This document shows, one piece after another, positions 1 through 11,564 of a DNA stretch of 64,000 nucleotides. The DNA comes from Fragilariopsis cylindrus CCMP1102 (lineage: Eukaryota; Bacillariophyta; Bacillariophyceae; Bacillariales; Bacillariaceae). Position numbers and translations under genes: made by a program. A model generated the notes under the pieces. That model searched no databases. It worked only from the letters and a program-made list of their open reading frames with translations, and was not told where the DNA came from. The stretch lies in contig FMBT01000317.1 in NCBI GenBank assembly GCA_900095095.1, forward strand, positions 62,001 to 126,000, in the 5' to 3' direction. Within the stretch, counting starts at the first letter, position 1, and the number at the start of each line of letters is the position of its first letter.

Positions 1-436
1 CATATGCTGTCCAAAACGATTCAACAAACATTGTATCTTGTCGTTCTTGCGCAACATACGCTGCATTTGTATCGCCATGACTGGCACTGGCACTGGCACT
101 GGCACTCCTGCTACTAGCCAATGATGGAAGTCGAGATTGTCGTCGTCGTCGTCGTCGTCGAGAAGTAGTATTTGTGTTATTTGTTTCATTCAAATTTGCA
201 TCATGTTCATCTTCAAAGTGGCCATCATCATCCAACGATAATTCAGATATACATTCTTTAACCTCTGCTTCATCAGAGCTTGACATGTTGTCAGGAATAT
301 TATTATTATTAGTAGTAGTATTCGATTTTCTATTTTCCGGCGTAGGAAGGTTATTATTCGATTGGGCATCGGGAACAGCAGCTCCACCCCCCGTTGCACC
401 ATTCATTTGTTCAATTTCCGCTGTAGATTGAGGCAT
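1..436 (-). CDS. Asn/Ser/Arg-rich protein, N-terminal part, cut by window edge
   Basis: An open frame begins at an ATG at 436-434 and runs off the left edge without a stop, so only about 145 N-terminal residues are present. The product is hydrophilic and low in complexity. It has a Gly/Ala/Pro/Asn-rich start, an acidic stretch near residues 55-75, a run of seven arginines near residue 95 and a Ser-Ala repeat near residue 110 made by a short DNA repeat. The last visible residues look more ordinary (QERQDTMFVESFWTAY), so a folded domain probably starts beyond the edge. I do not recognise the family. The run of basic residues could be a nuclear signal, but that is a guess. It is divergent from the MATE gene. 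Confidence 0.6.
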   Translation of the reverse strand, partial: MPQSTAEIEQMNGATGGGAAVPDAQSNNNLPTPENRKSNTTTNNNNIPDNMSSSDEAEVKECISELSLDDDGHFEDEHDANLNETNNTNTTSRRRRRRRQSRLPSLASSRSASASASASHGDTNAAYVAQERQDTMFVESFWTAY

Positions 437-925
437 CGGTAAGGTTATGTGATTTAGCTGGGCATGACAAACAACTTCTCATCTATTCTAGCATAAGTTA
501 GTAGGACTATTATATTACTATTGCTTCTTTTGTGAAGTTTTTTGCTTCGAAAAAAGTAGGTAGTTTCACACTAAAAGGTAGGATCCGTTACTCAATACGT
601 AGGATCGTACATATTCCTTCAAACCTCCGGATTATATTTCGTCGGTAGATGACTTAGAAATGACTTCGAATTATTTCAGTCACGAATTGAAATGATTCAT
701 TTATTCCTCATTTTTTGTGTTCACGTCGGAAATTCTTGTGTATATTGTCGCGACTTTCGAACTTGCATCATCCCTGACAGCACATTATCATTATTAACAC
801 GATTATCGTGACACATAAAATTGTTAGAATAGTAGAAGGAGTTCATGTTCTCACAAATAGACCACAAAACAGAAATAATTCGAAAAGAAAAAGATAGGGG
901 ATCATAGCAAGTCGATCGAAGAATA
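437..925. other. Divergent intergenic region
   Basis: AT-rich spacer between two divergent genes, presumably holding both promoters. No RNA gene, repeat or convincing further reading frame is visible. Confidence 0.5.
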
Positions 926-1650
926 ATGTTGAAATTGCAAAGACGTATGACGACAGTAGGCTATTATTACCTAGTTGTAGTAGCTTGTTTGGTCATCGGC
1001 AGCGTCTCAGCTGTGAAAATAACAGGTGATCCTGTTACGAGTAGTTCGCAACAATTAAGAGTTGATAATTACCGATACGATCCGTTAGCAACATCGGAGA
1101 ATAATAATCAAATTGTCGACGATAATAAAAACGACCAAGAAGTAATTCCAACGTCTCAGATGCAAAATATCCAAGGAGAGAAAACAACAACAGCAGCAAC
1201 AACAACAACTGTAGGACCAAGGGTTACTTCTCCAGTAAAACATCTACAAAAAAGATTATGGGGTCGACTGGATACGATGGATAAGATGATTGTGTCGAGT
1301 ACGTTACCACTCGCTGCACTTACCTCAGTCATTCCACTCATGCAAGCTGCAGATTTATTTTGGGTGAATCAACTTGGTGATACGATAGCAGTATCAGCGC
1401 AAAGTGCTGCCAATATGGTGTATCAATTTTCATTTGGAATATTTTCATTTTTACCAGCTGTAACAGCCACCTTAGTATCAAAAAATTATGCCAACAATGA
1501 TTTGGAGCGTACGCAAGCTGTAGTATGCCGAGCTATTGTATTTGCTACAATGTTTGCATCTACAATATCGATGATTTTATTTACAAATACAGGTCGATGC
1601 CTTGGTGCTGTGCTGAAAGGTAAGACATTGTATTATCAGCTATATATATG

Positions 1651-1683
<33 letters not shown>

Positions 1684-2874
1684 TGAACTGGAAATAGAAC
1701 TGGAACATACACGTAACAGTGGCGGGTATCGTATACACCTACTAACAACGTCTACTTTTTCACTTTTGTTTTACGCAGAGGGAAATCCGGCTCTTATATT
1801 GTCAACGAAGTACTTAAGAATACGCTGTTTGTCATTGATCCCTCAAATGATATCATATGTTTGTTTTTCTGCTTTTCGTGGAATGATGGGTAAGTTAATA
1901 AGTCGTTAAATATCTTATGTATATGTTACATTTTGGTCATGATTGATACCATTTTCCATTTTCTAACATATCATCATTCTACTATCACATTTTCAGACTA
2001 TAAACCATGCCTAAAAATATCTTTCATTTGTAACTCGCTTAATGTTATTATCACACCATTATTGATTCATGTGTTTAAATTTGGAGTTGTTGGTTCCGCG
2101 ATCTCGGCCTTGTTTTGTGACAGCTTAACTGCTGTAATTTACATGAGACTTATGATAAAGAAAAAAATATTTGTTTGGCAGAAGGCAATACAAATTCCTA
2201 CCTGGGACGAAATTTCCCCACTGGTAAAGGGAAGCACATTACAGGCACGAAGTTTCGCCATGCATTTTACCAATCTTATGGTGGCGAGAAAAATACAAGG
2301 CCTCGATGATACTGGTGTGGCCCCTGCGGCTTTTGCACTAGCAATGCAGACCTTCTTTACTGGTGGAGTGATAATTTTCGCTCTGGGGATGGCTACACAG
2401 ACGTTATACCCAACCGCTGTAGCAAAATGTAGTGACGACGAGAGAGGAGTTTACGTCAAAACGCTGATAAAACGTCTTTTGGGAAGAGGATTCTACTTGG
2501 GAACGACTATTACTGTTATTCAAGCGCTTCTTATCCCTTTCATTCTTCGGACAACCCCACTCGCGGAAGTTCGACAGGCTGCTCTTTTTCCTATAATTGC
2601 TGTGCTTGCCTATCAAGGTATTAATGGTATAGTTTGTGTCGGTGAAGGTATCATGGTTGGAGATGGGAGATTTGCCTCAGCTTCAATCATCCTTATTATT
2701 GCATCTCTTGGGTATATGGGATGCCTACAGGTTCCAAACTTGGACATAAATGGGGTCTTCATATCTTTAGGAGTTTTCACATTACTACGGTTAGGTGGAC
2801 TCTTGGCTTTCTTACCATCATCGATTAGATCTAATTCAACAGACAGAACCTTAACACCGAAAAAGGTGATATAA
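926..2874 (+). CDS. MATE family efflux transporter
   Basis: Three exons (926-1619, 1779-1889, 1997-2874) with GT-AG junctions give a 560-residue membrane protein. Joining them restores the family-type stretch LKEGNPALILSTKYLRIR across intron 1 and FRGMMDYKPCLKIS across intron 2, the equivalent of the FRGMQDTKTP region of MATE proteins. MATE carriers export organic cations, drugs or metabolites in exchange for H+ or Na+. An N-terminal hydrophobic segment (residues about 12-30) is followed by some 80 polar residues before the first MATE helix near residue 125. This suggests targeting to the secretory route or a plastid envelope, as in plant EDS5-type members, but no plastid Phe motif is seen. 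The rest is typical paired hydrophobic helices. The substrate cannot be predicted. Confidence 0.9.
1641..1684. repeat. TA microsatellite in intron 1 of the MATE gene
   Basis: An almost pure alternating TA tract with single C and G interruptions, inside the intron. It allows the exon 1 frame to read on as YIYIYI, which is not coding. Confidence 0.85.
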
Positions 2875-3158
2875 AATGATGTAAACCAATACCAGAACTC
2901 TCTGTACAAAAAACGCTTCGTAAAATTAGGATGCATCGTACTAGCTAGTAACTCGGCGACTAATGGACTTTTTTCGTTCGTTATCTATCATGTCACGATT
3001 ATGTCTTAACACCTGTGTTAGTGATTATAAATTAGTATGGTGTCACTGAATACTACACGAACGAAGTATTTTACCAGTGCAATTAAGATAACTAGCACTA
3101 CTACCTTGCAGTGTAAAACGAGTAAGCTTTAACATTAGATGGTTTATATTTACGCATG

Positions 3159-4955
3159 TTATATTGATTCAAAATACTGTTTACTCCCGAATCCTCCTCG
3201 TTCAGATAGCAAATCATTTTGATTAATTATATCGGGAATCATATTGAATGCGAAATGTACTCTCCTTTCAGCTTTGTGTGCATCAAAGCAAGATGAGCTA
3301 CAATATGATAATGGACGACACAATCTACACCGCAGCGTTGCCTTAATACTCTTACATTGAGAACACTGTACTAATACTACTGGATTGTTCGACTCATCAA
3401 CAACACGACCTTCACACTTTTTTGACCAAATTGTAACCTCACTAGCATCAGTACCCCAATGAAAACACGGTGCCCGGTATATAAGATCAAAATTAAGTGT
3501 CAAAAAATGTTCAAACTGAGATGAACCCGTTAGACCAGAAAATTCTCCAATATGAATGAATGTATTCCCTCCCAGTTTCACAAATGACTTTAATGAATCT
3601 TCAGCCATACTTGACAATGGTGGTGGGTAGCATAGTAAAAGTGCGGTATCTTTCGCTTCTCGCTTTCCGAGTATCGATCTAACGTCTTTTGAATCTGCAT
3701 AATTCACGTGACAGAACGGTGGGGAAGAACCATGGTATTCATTTGTATGATTATTATTGTCCTCATGTTCACCGTAGTTTCTTGTTTTAGTTGGTGCAAC
3801 ATCAAAAGCTGATACGTTCAAGTCCAAGTCAGCGTTTAAAAGATGTGCAATATATCCTGTCCCCGCTCCCATTTCTACTATATTATTACATGTAATATTA
3901 TTATTATTTCCTTTTCGAATCGTTTCCTTGATATCCTTAATTGTTCTAGGAGAGATCGTTGCGTAAGCATACAAATTGCAAAGTAGATCACGACACGAAT
4001 CTCTCCATTCCTTTATGATCATTGGGGCAGGAGTATCATGTGTTGTGTAGAACAATTCTTCTTGGTCTCTTGTTGTTAGTTTCAATAATTTTTGGTGGTG
4101 GCTGGACATCGATTCAATTGTTTGCTTCTTTGTATGTCTAGAGTGTATCCAGGATGATCTATGAAATATGAATATAGATTCTGAAAGTCGATTCTTGTGC
4201 ATATACGATAGCGGGTCTTCGTGTACTAGCTCACTGTTATGTGTTGGTAGTTTGTCGTCGTTGTCGACACCAAAATGTCCCATCAAATCATCCCATCTCT
4301 TATCAGTAATCGTTGTTGTGCATGACTTCTTCGTCAACTTCTTCATTGTACCAGCGAGTTCTTTTACATGGTCCTTCCCGGCATCCCAAGTTATATTATT
4401 TGAACCAAAATAAGTTGGGGGATGAGGTATACAAATATTTTTGTTGGCGATCGGTAGGTAACCAGAATTTTGTAGATAATACATTCGATAGTATACATCA
4501 TCACAATATATCATGAGCTGTATGATCTCATCAAATATACCACTCAATTTATAATAATGCTTGTTTTTGTCCATTTTTTTATTTGACGCCACCCAGAATT
4601 TGGATTTTTCGTTTAATGAAGTTGCACCATGTTTAATCTTATTGAATTTCCGAATCAGAATGTTAGATTCACCGGATGGAATAATTGAACGAATATCCAC
4701 ACCGATTTTACGTAAAAGAATTGACTTATTTAGTGCAGTAATGGTATAATCGTTAATATTGTTGGTGGTATCATTCAAAATACTGGAACAACAGCATCGA
4801 ATATCTCTAGCCAATGCGAAAGCTTTTAACACCACCATCACAGCTGCAGCTCCACTACCACGTCCTTCAATGGATGGTGTAATAGAAAGAGAATGATGCA
4901 ATATACTTAGTTTACAATTTTTACATTTGGCATCATTCAGATCAAGATCAGAATA

Positions 4956-4988
<33 letters not shown>

Positions 4989-5462
4989 GTCGTCATCATC
5001 ATCATCATCACGTTCTTCTTCCCATTGACTACAAACAACTGCTGTTGTCGAGTTCGAGTTCGAGTTGTTACATAAAGAAGCACCAGGTGATAACCAAGAT
5101 GGAAGTTGCTTCCAGATTATTATCTCACTTCGACAATGTAAAAAACTTTCCAAAGGTTGTTCTTGTTCATGTGTGATCGTATTACTTCTCGATTTCTTTT
5201 TCTTATTCCTCTTATTGTTGAGATTTTTTTCGGAGCTGTTGCTGTTGCTGTTGCTGTTACTATTACTATTACTATTACTATTACTATTACTGTTACTACT
5301 GGTAGTATTGGGGGATGATATCTGATGATGTTTTCGTGTTGTTGGATTGTTGTAAGTTTCTATTTTTTGCACTTTTGATACAATTTCAATATCATTGCCT
5401 CCGTCGTCATCGTCATCGTCGTCGCCAGCCGCAGCGCGGAAGAGATCGTCCCAATCTGACAT
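3159..5462 (-). CDS. SAM-dependent methyltransferase-like protein with C-terminal MYND-like zinc finger
   Basis: Single-exon frame of 767 residues starting at an ATG. Residues 1-170 are low complexity: an Asp run near 14-20, a Ser-Asn repeat near 55-77 and about 17 consecutive Asp near 152-168. From about 180 the sequence is ordinary. Residues 527-541 (NIVEMGAGTGYIAHL) are a clear methyltransferase motif I, and AFDVAPT follows about 15 residues later as the acidic end of strand 2. A Cys/His cluster in the last 80 residues (C-x2-C, C-x2-C, C-x3-C, then two His) is MYND-like. The likely role is transfer of a methyl group from S-adenosylmethionine to an unknown substrate, with the finger as a protein-binding module. 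The fold is well supported. The substrate, and whether it is a true histone or protein methyltransferase, are not. The homopolymeric codon tracts make allele length variation likely. Confidence 0.8.
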
Positions 5463-5805
5463 GGTCGATACTATTTAGCTTAGCAGAATGAATCCGATAT
5501 TTAACATACATTCAATCAAGATGTCGAATGTGCTCAACTCTAACTTCATAAAATAAGTTGGGTTTGATTTTCATTTTTTTTCAGATTTTTATTGGTCTTC
5601 TCGATCCTGATTCGGGGGATAGACTTTGTTGGTTAAATAAAGGGGGCAACATTTCCCTTCCCTAAATTCGAAAATCCAAATGATTTTTTTCTTCATTTCA
5701 ACGATCCTTTTCTATTTCTATTGTATCATCATTTAATTTGTGAAGACAACCCCATGCACGTCAACATACTACTTCTGTAATCGGTGTGCTGCTAAGATAA
5801 CGACC
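5463..5805. other. Divergent intergenic region
   Basis: Short promoter-bearing spacer between the methyltransferase and the HACD gene. An open GTG-initiated extension exists upstream of the HACD ATG, but it adds no family-like sequence. Nothing else is seen. Confidence 0.5.
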
Positions 5806-6712
5806 ATGTTGTTTATGATATTAAACTGGATCGCGTTTTTTGGTTGGACGTTTGTTTGTTACAAGTTATTGTTTCTGTTATGGAATGATGGCGACGACGA
5901 CGACGACGTTGTTCAGAATCTTCAAAAGCCGGTTTTGGTACTCGAAGGAATATGTGCTATAGAAGTTTTACGTATTCTATTAGGTCAACTTAAGGGAAAT
6001 TTTGTACTTGGTCAGTGAAAGAAAAAGAAAAGAAAATGTGATCTCCATCCTTTTACACGTATAATACTGATCTTTGTCGTTTCTTTTTTCTTTTTTGTTT
6101 GTTTGTGAAGGCATCGTATTACATGCGATACGATTATTGACGTTACTCGAAACAATGGTCCGGTTACCTAGTCATTGGACAGGACCTTTTATTCTTGGTA
6201 GCTGGGCTATTACAGAAATCTGTCGTTATCCCATGTATATGTTTCCGAGCAATCAACTATGTCGGTCTATTCGAATGGTCGTACCAATGGTGACATTTCC
6301 TATCGGATGTGTAAGTATATTACTGATATGACGTAATTTTTGTTTTAGCTACTGCTGCTGCTGCTGTTGTTGCTGTTACTGTTTCTATTCAGTTCTAGCT
6401 TGGATGGACTTTGGAACATATATTTTCATCCTTTCATTCAAACCAAAACAAAATCAAGCCTAATTTTTCCCATTTTTCTTTTCTTTTTTGTCAACACAAA
6501 CATAGTTCTCTGAAGCTTATGGTGCGTATCTAGTCTTTTGTGATCCCGAAAGTCCATTTGTATTGAAGGTAGCCCTTTCTTCTGTCCTATTTGTAAATGG
6601 TGTTCTTGGTCCAACTATGGCATACCCAGCGTTGTTGAAGAAGGGACTTCCAATTTTAGGTTTGACGAAAAAACGACAAAAAGAAGAGAAGACGAACCAA
6701 AAACAAAACTAG
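5806..6712 (+). CDS. HACD: Very-long-chain 3-hydroxyacyl-CoA dehydratase (PTPLA/PHS1 family)
   Basis: Three exons (5806-6010, 6111-6310, 6506-6712) encode 203 residues. The enzyme dehydrates 3-hydroxyacyl-CoA to trans-2-enoyl-CoA, the third step of the microsomal fatty-acid elongation cycle, in the ER membrane. The family pattern is plain: an N-terminal helix (MLFMILNWIAFFGWTF), the conserved segment EICRYPMYMF, whose tyrosine matches the catalytic Tyr, and FSEAYGAY just after intron 2, whose Glu matches the catalytic Glu. Six or so membrane segments are visible. The last residues (KKRQKEEKTNQKQN) are basic and could help ER retention. The start is the first ATG in frame; it gives the usual short N-terminus. 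Confidence 0.92.
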
Positions 6713-7222
6713 CTCGTGAGGTAGTAGCTATTAAAACTTGTTAGTTAGTAGCTACTGAGTATATCATACAATCAAAAATAATTGTGGTGCCAGCTTTATC
6801 GAATTCCAGAAAAGTAAACACAAGAAACTTTATCTTTCATTTCAACGTTATACAATGCCGCAAGACTATTATCTCGTTGCGATTTAACTGTACATAATCT
6901 TTATTCGAGAACGAGAGGAACGATCTGAAGGTTCGTGTCACAGCATTTTCACAGCAAGACGATACGAGTCGGTCGTAATATTGAACATTGGTTTAGAAGC
7001 CAATCTTACTACCAAAAAATCATGCCTACTAATGTTGAGTTGATGATACAGGTATTCCCAAGCTAAATTTAGTGAGGCCTACGTTGTAGTTTACGAAATT
7101 TTCCTTGATACTCATACTGTATATACTAATTAGTTTAATACAGCTCGTTATTAAAATGTAAGAAATGGGGACAATCAATTTCTTCTTTCCTACTATTTTA
7201 GGTGTGGATGTACAACTACGAG
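6713..7222. other. Convergent intergenic region
   Basis: 3' flanks of the HACD and FAD monooxygenase genes. AT-rich, with no frame or repeat worth naming. Confidence 0.5.
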
Positions 7223-8463
7223 TTATTGATCAGGAATTAGATTCCTTGCACCAATCTCTACATTATCTGCCATCGTTTTAACAGACTCATACCTCTCATC
7301 TTCGTAAGCCCTAAGTGCCTCCAAGCCGAGTCCATGTTTTGCAACCACTTCCCCAAGCACTTTGGCATCTACCAGAGCCAATGCAATACCCTCTCTAGTA
7401 GGCCTAACAGGGTGAGCAGCATCGCCTACATTGCCAAACCATCGTACGACGAATTCCACGTTTTATCGAAGTCTCGCGCAAACAACTTGTTTTCGATAAT
7501 AAAAGAGCTATCATCAACGGCTTGCTTAAAATCTTCACCAACATCGTTTATAACTTTTGCAAGTCTGCTTCTTGCCTGTGCCTCTGTTTCCAACTTCCCA
7601 GCTTGTACGTTACTAATCACACTCCATGACGCACCCCCACCTTTTCCTGCAGGAAATAGGACGGCCGATCTCCCAGTATCTATATCTGTGTAAATTGTAG
7701 CCATGCCATTTGCTGATTTAGGCGTAAGTCCTCGCCACACTAATTTCTGCCCATCGATGAGAATATCAGGTTCGTTGGGAAGAAGTGAGCGCACTCTGCT
7801 CTTTGAACCGTCACAGGCAATGACGAGTTTTGCGTGAACAGTTTTCGGCCGACCGTTTTCATTTACAATGATTGCAAATCTTGCTCCTGTTTCGCCTGAT
7901 GTATCAATGGTTTGGATATTATCAAGAGTGCAACTGGGGTTCAGCAAAGGATTTTCACGCCCAGTAGAATATAATTCCTTTGCACGGACAGCAAGTACTG
8001 TCCTGACATCATGCCACAAATGCGAATATATTATTGCTCTTTTGAAGAGCAGACGCAATGACGATAAAGTATCCTTGATCTTTTCCAAGAACAACCACCT
8101 CACTTCCTTGCCGCGCCATGGCTTGTTCTCTATAGATTTGATTGCTACCCGTACCTTCTTGAGTTTGTCCACGAGAATTGGATCCATTTCCATGATAGAT
8201 TCCCATCACTCAGTCGTGATGGTAATATTAGCACCCTTGGGCTGAAAGTTATCCCTTTCATATATCGCTATTGATACTGATGGAGCTGCTTTTAAAATTG
8301 CGATGGATGCGGCAAGACCAGCTGGTCCTCCTCCGATAATTGCGCAGTCAACACATTGGATCTGCTAATTGGTGCTTGGGGTCGTGGCTAATGCTACAGT
8401 GAATGAGATATTGATCACCTGTAGGAGAGCGTAAACGCGGAGGCTATATTTCAATACCATCAT
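7223..8463 (-). CDS. FAD-dependent monooxygenase, reading frame disrupted (possible pseudogene)
   Basis: An N-terminal hydrophobic segment (MMVLKYSLRVYALLQVINIS) runs in one frame through an in-frame TAG (8367-8365) into the FAD-binding fingerprint CAIIGGGPAGLAASIAI. It meets a TGA at 8208-8206 and then stays open for about 250 codons, with the family pieces WHDVRTVLAVRAKELY and LVIACDGSKSRVR. A one-base loss near 7440 then shifts the frame to the second FAD motif, VGDAAHPVRPTREGIALA. The family (salicylate hydroxylase, zeaxanthin epoxidase and kynurenine monooxygenase-like) hydroxylates or epoxidises small substrates with NAD(P)H. The order of motifs is correct, so this is one gene. Either it is decaying, or the breaks reflect the base losses seen across this window; adding one A before the GDAAHP segment repairs the last break. 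The middle part, about residues 120-160, reads poorly in any single frame. Confidence 0.7.
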
Positions 8464-8837
8464 TGCGGAAGGTGAATATTTAATATGGCACACTAGTACT
8501 TTGAAGTAGCAAGAAGAGAAGGAGAACAGTCCTGAATCCTGAAGGTATAAAACGCCCCCCCCTCCCCCCCCCCGCCCCCACACACACACATACGTAAATC
8601 GGATATACTGTATGCATTAAGTTCAATCTTCTTCTTGGATACTAGTAGAGATAGATCGACTATTACCTACTATAGAAGGTCTGAAATTTGTAAGTAGTGA
8701 AGGAAACAGTATTTCTCTATATAACGGAGTTATAATTACATTTTCCATAAGTTAATATACATCATTATCATTATTTATCCAATCACCATAATACTGGACG
8801 CACTAGTGCCTCGTTGTTCCCGCTACTCGTTTCTAAT
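8464..8837. other. Intergenic region with a C/CA tract
   Basis: Separates two minus-strand genes. It holds a C-rich homopolymer run (about 8554-8580) passing into a CA dinucleotide run (8580-8590), a likely polymorphic or poorly assembled spot. Otherwise nothing is seen. Confidence 0.5.
8554..8590. repeat. Poly-C followed by CA repeat
   Basis: Three long C runs separated by single T and G, ending in a (CA)n stretch. Composition is quite unlike the AT-rich surroundings. Confidence 0.9.
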
Positions 8838-10022
8838 CTATTCCATCTTGTCTTTTTCCCAGCCTTCTGCCATATTTTCAAACTTTTCAAGAGCTTTTGG
8901 AATATTACCAAGATCCACACAACCAGATATATCTAAAAATTCCAACTTTGTTAATTGTCCGAGTGATGGAGGGAGTGTTTCAAGTTTTTTACAAGCTCGT
9001 AGATCCAAAAATTTAAGATCGGATAAATTTCCGATTTCTCTTGGTAAACTAATCAATTTCTTGCAGGATCTTAAATCTAGCATACAAAGTGAACTTAAAT
9101 TACAAATATTATCAGGAAGGTTTGTTATGTTTTTACATTTATTCATATTCAAATCTTCAAGATTCTCACAGTTACCAATCTCGGATGGTAGACTTGTAAG
9201 ACCAACACATTTACTGAAAGAAACTTCTACTAGATTCGATAGACTACCAATGGATTTTGGAAGTTCCTTTACGGCCTTGCACTCGCTTCATAATGATAAT
9301 AATAGAAAAAAAGCTATGTGTGAGTTCGAGATTGGAATGAAACATCAAAACAACATCCAAATGAAATAAAGAATCGATTTTATAACGTATATTATTACTT
9401 ACCGCATCAGTAATACCTTTAAATTTATCAGCTTTCCAATATCTGATGGTAAAGATTCTAATTCTTTACATTTATCAAGATTTAATATTTCGAGGGAGGT
9501 TAAATTAGAAAATGTAGATGGTAAAACTTTTAATACCTTGTTTCCAGACCCTTGATGACCGCCTATAGTAAGTCTTCGCAGGCTAGTCAGGCCACCAAAT
9601 GATTCCGGTAGCGAAGACAATTCAGATGTATCCGCTAAATCCAATACTTGTAGATTTTTTAGGTTCCCAATTTGCATTGGTAGACTATGGATTTTTTCAC
9701 ACCGTACGAGTGACAATACCTCGAGATCTGTTAAGATGCAAACGGAGTCATGCAGTTTTTGAATGTAACGATTCTTGTGTAGTTCTAACTTCTTCAGTGA
9801 TGGATATTCTTCCAAAGAAGGCATTTCACGCCATCGATCAACATCACGACAAAATTCAGAGCTAAGCGAAAGAAATACAGCACCTTTTTCTTTATCTTTC
9901 TCATACCTCATCCCTTTCAATACGCCACCCTCTACCATAGCCCAATCATCATCGTCGACAACCTCATACGAACCATCCACCGCAGTTTCCAATTCATCGG
10001 TATTCTCTTCATTCGTCGCCAT
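8838..10022 (-). CDS. Leucine-rich repeat protein
   Basis: Two exons (10022-9403 and 9285-8838) encode 355 residues. After an acidic N-terminal region there are about nine repeats of the form LxxLxxLxLxxCxxLxSLPxxIGxL, from near residue 100 almost to the end. Examples are LEVLSLVRCEKIHSLP and LEILNLDKCKELESLPS. Intron removal joins two repeats exactly (LLMR then ECKAVKELPKSIG). The repeat type resembles the plant intracellular class. No signal peptide, membrane segment, kinase or nucleotide-binding domain is present, so it is most likely a soluble protein-binding scaffold. A longer frame upstream starts only at a GTG; the ATG within GCCATGGTT is preferred. Confidence 0.85.
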
Positions 10023-11006
10023 GGTTCTAACGTTATTAATTATTATTTTATGCCTTTGCTGTTCGACTATTATTATTTCTTTGTCGTTCTTTTTTGTATG
10101 TGATTTCCGTCTTGACAACAGTTCGCATTTTTGAAACACGAACCAAAGATCTGCCGCCTGTCCTTCAACCTACCTCTTGAACCTTTAAAAAAATAGAAAA
10201 TGAACCTACAAGTAAGTATCATACTATGATGGATATTTCATTTGATCATTCAGCAGCTAGCTCACACTACAAATATCATACAGCAAAACAGAAAATTTTA
10301 ATTTACCTAATGGTATGGTCCAGTCTTGGATCAACCATGACTCTCCTTCAAATTATTGCTTGCTTTAGAGGATATAATGTATTATACATCATATTTACAT
10401 AATGACAAAATAAAGATACTAATAATATTATTACGCTTTTTTCAAGAATTGCAACTCTCTTTAATTTTTCAGGTAATAATCGGTGTCCCTGACACACTCA
10501 AATATTAGGAATAGAACCAATAGGATCACATCATATTATGATTATTCTTCTCAGTTTTACGTGCAACAAAAAACATTCTGGATTTCAGGTCTGTGGGCCC
10601 TCCTACTCTATAAACTAGTGTATGAGGCTCTATGTAGTATCCAAACCATAGTAATAACAGCACTAGTTTATAAGAATATATATTTACAAAATCTATTTTG
10701 ATTAAATCAATAGATGCATGCAGCTAAATGTTGGTCCAACCCAAAAAACAACAGATAAAGGCAAAGAATTACACCAGGGCGTACGTAATTGTACCAACTC
10801 TCATGGCAATATATCGAAATAATGAAGCATTATGTATGCAGTTAAAAGACAAAAAAAAACTCTACCAATTGCTGTGCATTTAAATTTGTTTTGAGGGTAG
10901 CCGTCGATTCATTCTTTTTTCGACTGCAATGAAATGCAAGTTTGTGCATTTTTACTGACAAACATCGTTTCTATTTTGCAATAATAATAGTCAATTATTG
11001 GGTTGA
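10023..11006. other. Intergenic region, no gene found
   Basis: Nearly 1 kb of AT-rich sequence. A 72-codon frame at 10483 begins with GTG, has random-like composition and shows no family signature, so it is not called. No RNA gene is recognised. Confidence 0.45.
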
Positions 11007-11564
11007 TTAAGTGTTTGGAATAACGGAATCTACCATGAAACACCCATCGTTACAACGTGATAGGATCCACCAAAACTCTTGAACGACACAATTCTTTGTT
11101 TTTTCGAAAGTTAACGTATTTTCATTATCATCATCATCGTTATCATCGTCATCGCTATCAGTATTAGGAGTGGTTGTAGCAGACGGTACAGCAATCGAAG
11201 TTGGTACAACACGGACTAGACCTTGCCAATAATCAGGTCTGAATTTGGACGTATATGTTAATAAGATTGTTGCTTCTTTGTGACTCACCAAATACTTGTA
11301 TTTTCCACTTCGTACGAGGTCTCCAAATTTTATCACCGATCCGCCCACATTTGCTTTATTGTTCGGACTAGCGTATTGAAAAACACCATTCATATCATTT
11401 TCTTTTAACGATTTCAGTTGCGATTCAACGATCTGTATCGGTGTTGTTGCAGGCGTTAAAGATAAAGCATCGCAAGAGAAGAATAGTGTAGCGACCACAT
11501 TGCAAATAAATATTATAAGAAATGAATTGCCCTGATTGCTAGTTGGATATCGCAACGACTTCAT
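11007..11564 (-). CDS. DUF4864-like secretory or plastid-targeted protein
   Basis: Single exon, 185 residues from an ATG. The N-terminus has a hydrophobic segment (SFLIIFICNVVATLFFSC) followed by DALSLTPA, which resembles a secretory signal with a possible plastid-type junction, though Leu stands where Phe is normal. The body begins PIQIVESQLKSLKENDMNGV and continues with ASPNNKANVG, FGDLVRSGKYKYLV and YWQGLVRVVP. This matches what I know of the DUF4864 pattern, an NTF2-like fold of unknown role, also found in algae. An acidic Asp/Asn loop (residues about 138-150) interrupts the C-terminal part. The function is unknown and the family assignment is moderate. Confidence 0.65.
   Translation of the reverse strand: MKSLRYPTSNQGNSFLIIFICNVVATLFFSCDALSLTPATTPIQIVESQLKSLKENDMNGVFQYASPNNKANVGGSVIKFGDLVRSGKYKYLVSHKEATILLTYTSKFRPDYWQGLVRVVPTSIAVPSATTTPNTDSDDDDNDDDDNENTLTFEKTKNCVVQEFWWILSRCNDGCFMVDSVIPNT

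Noticed and set aside
10483-10701. Small frame with two hydrophobic stretches
   Set aside because: Starts only at GTG, sits in random AT-rich DNA and shows no conserved pattern.
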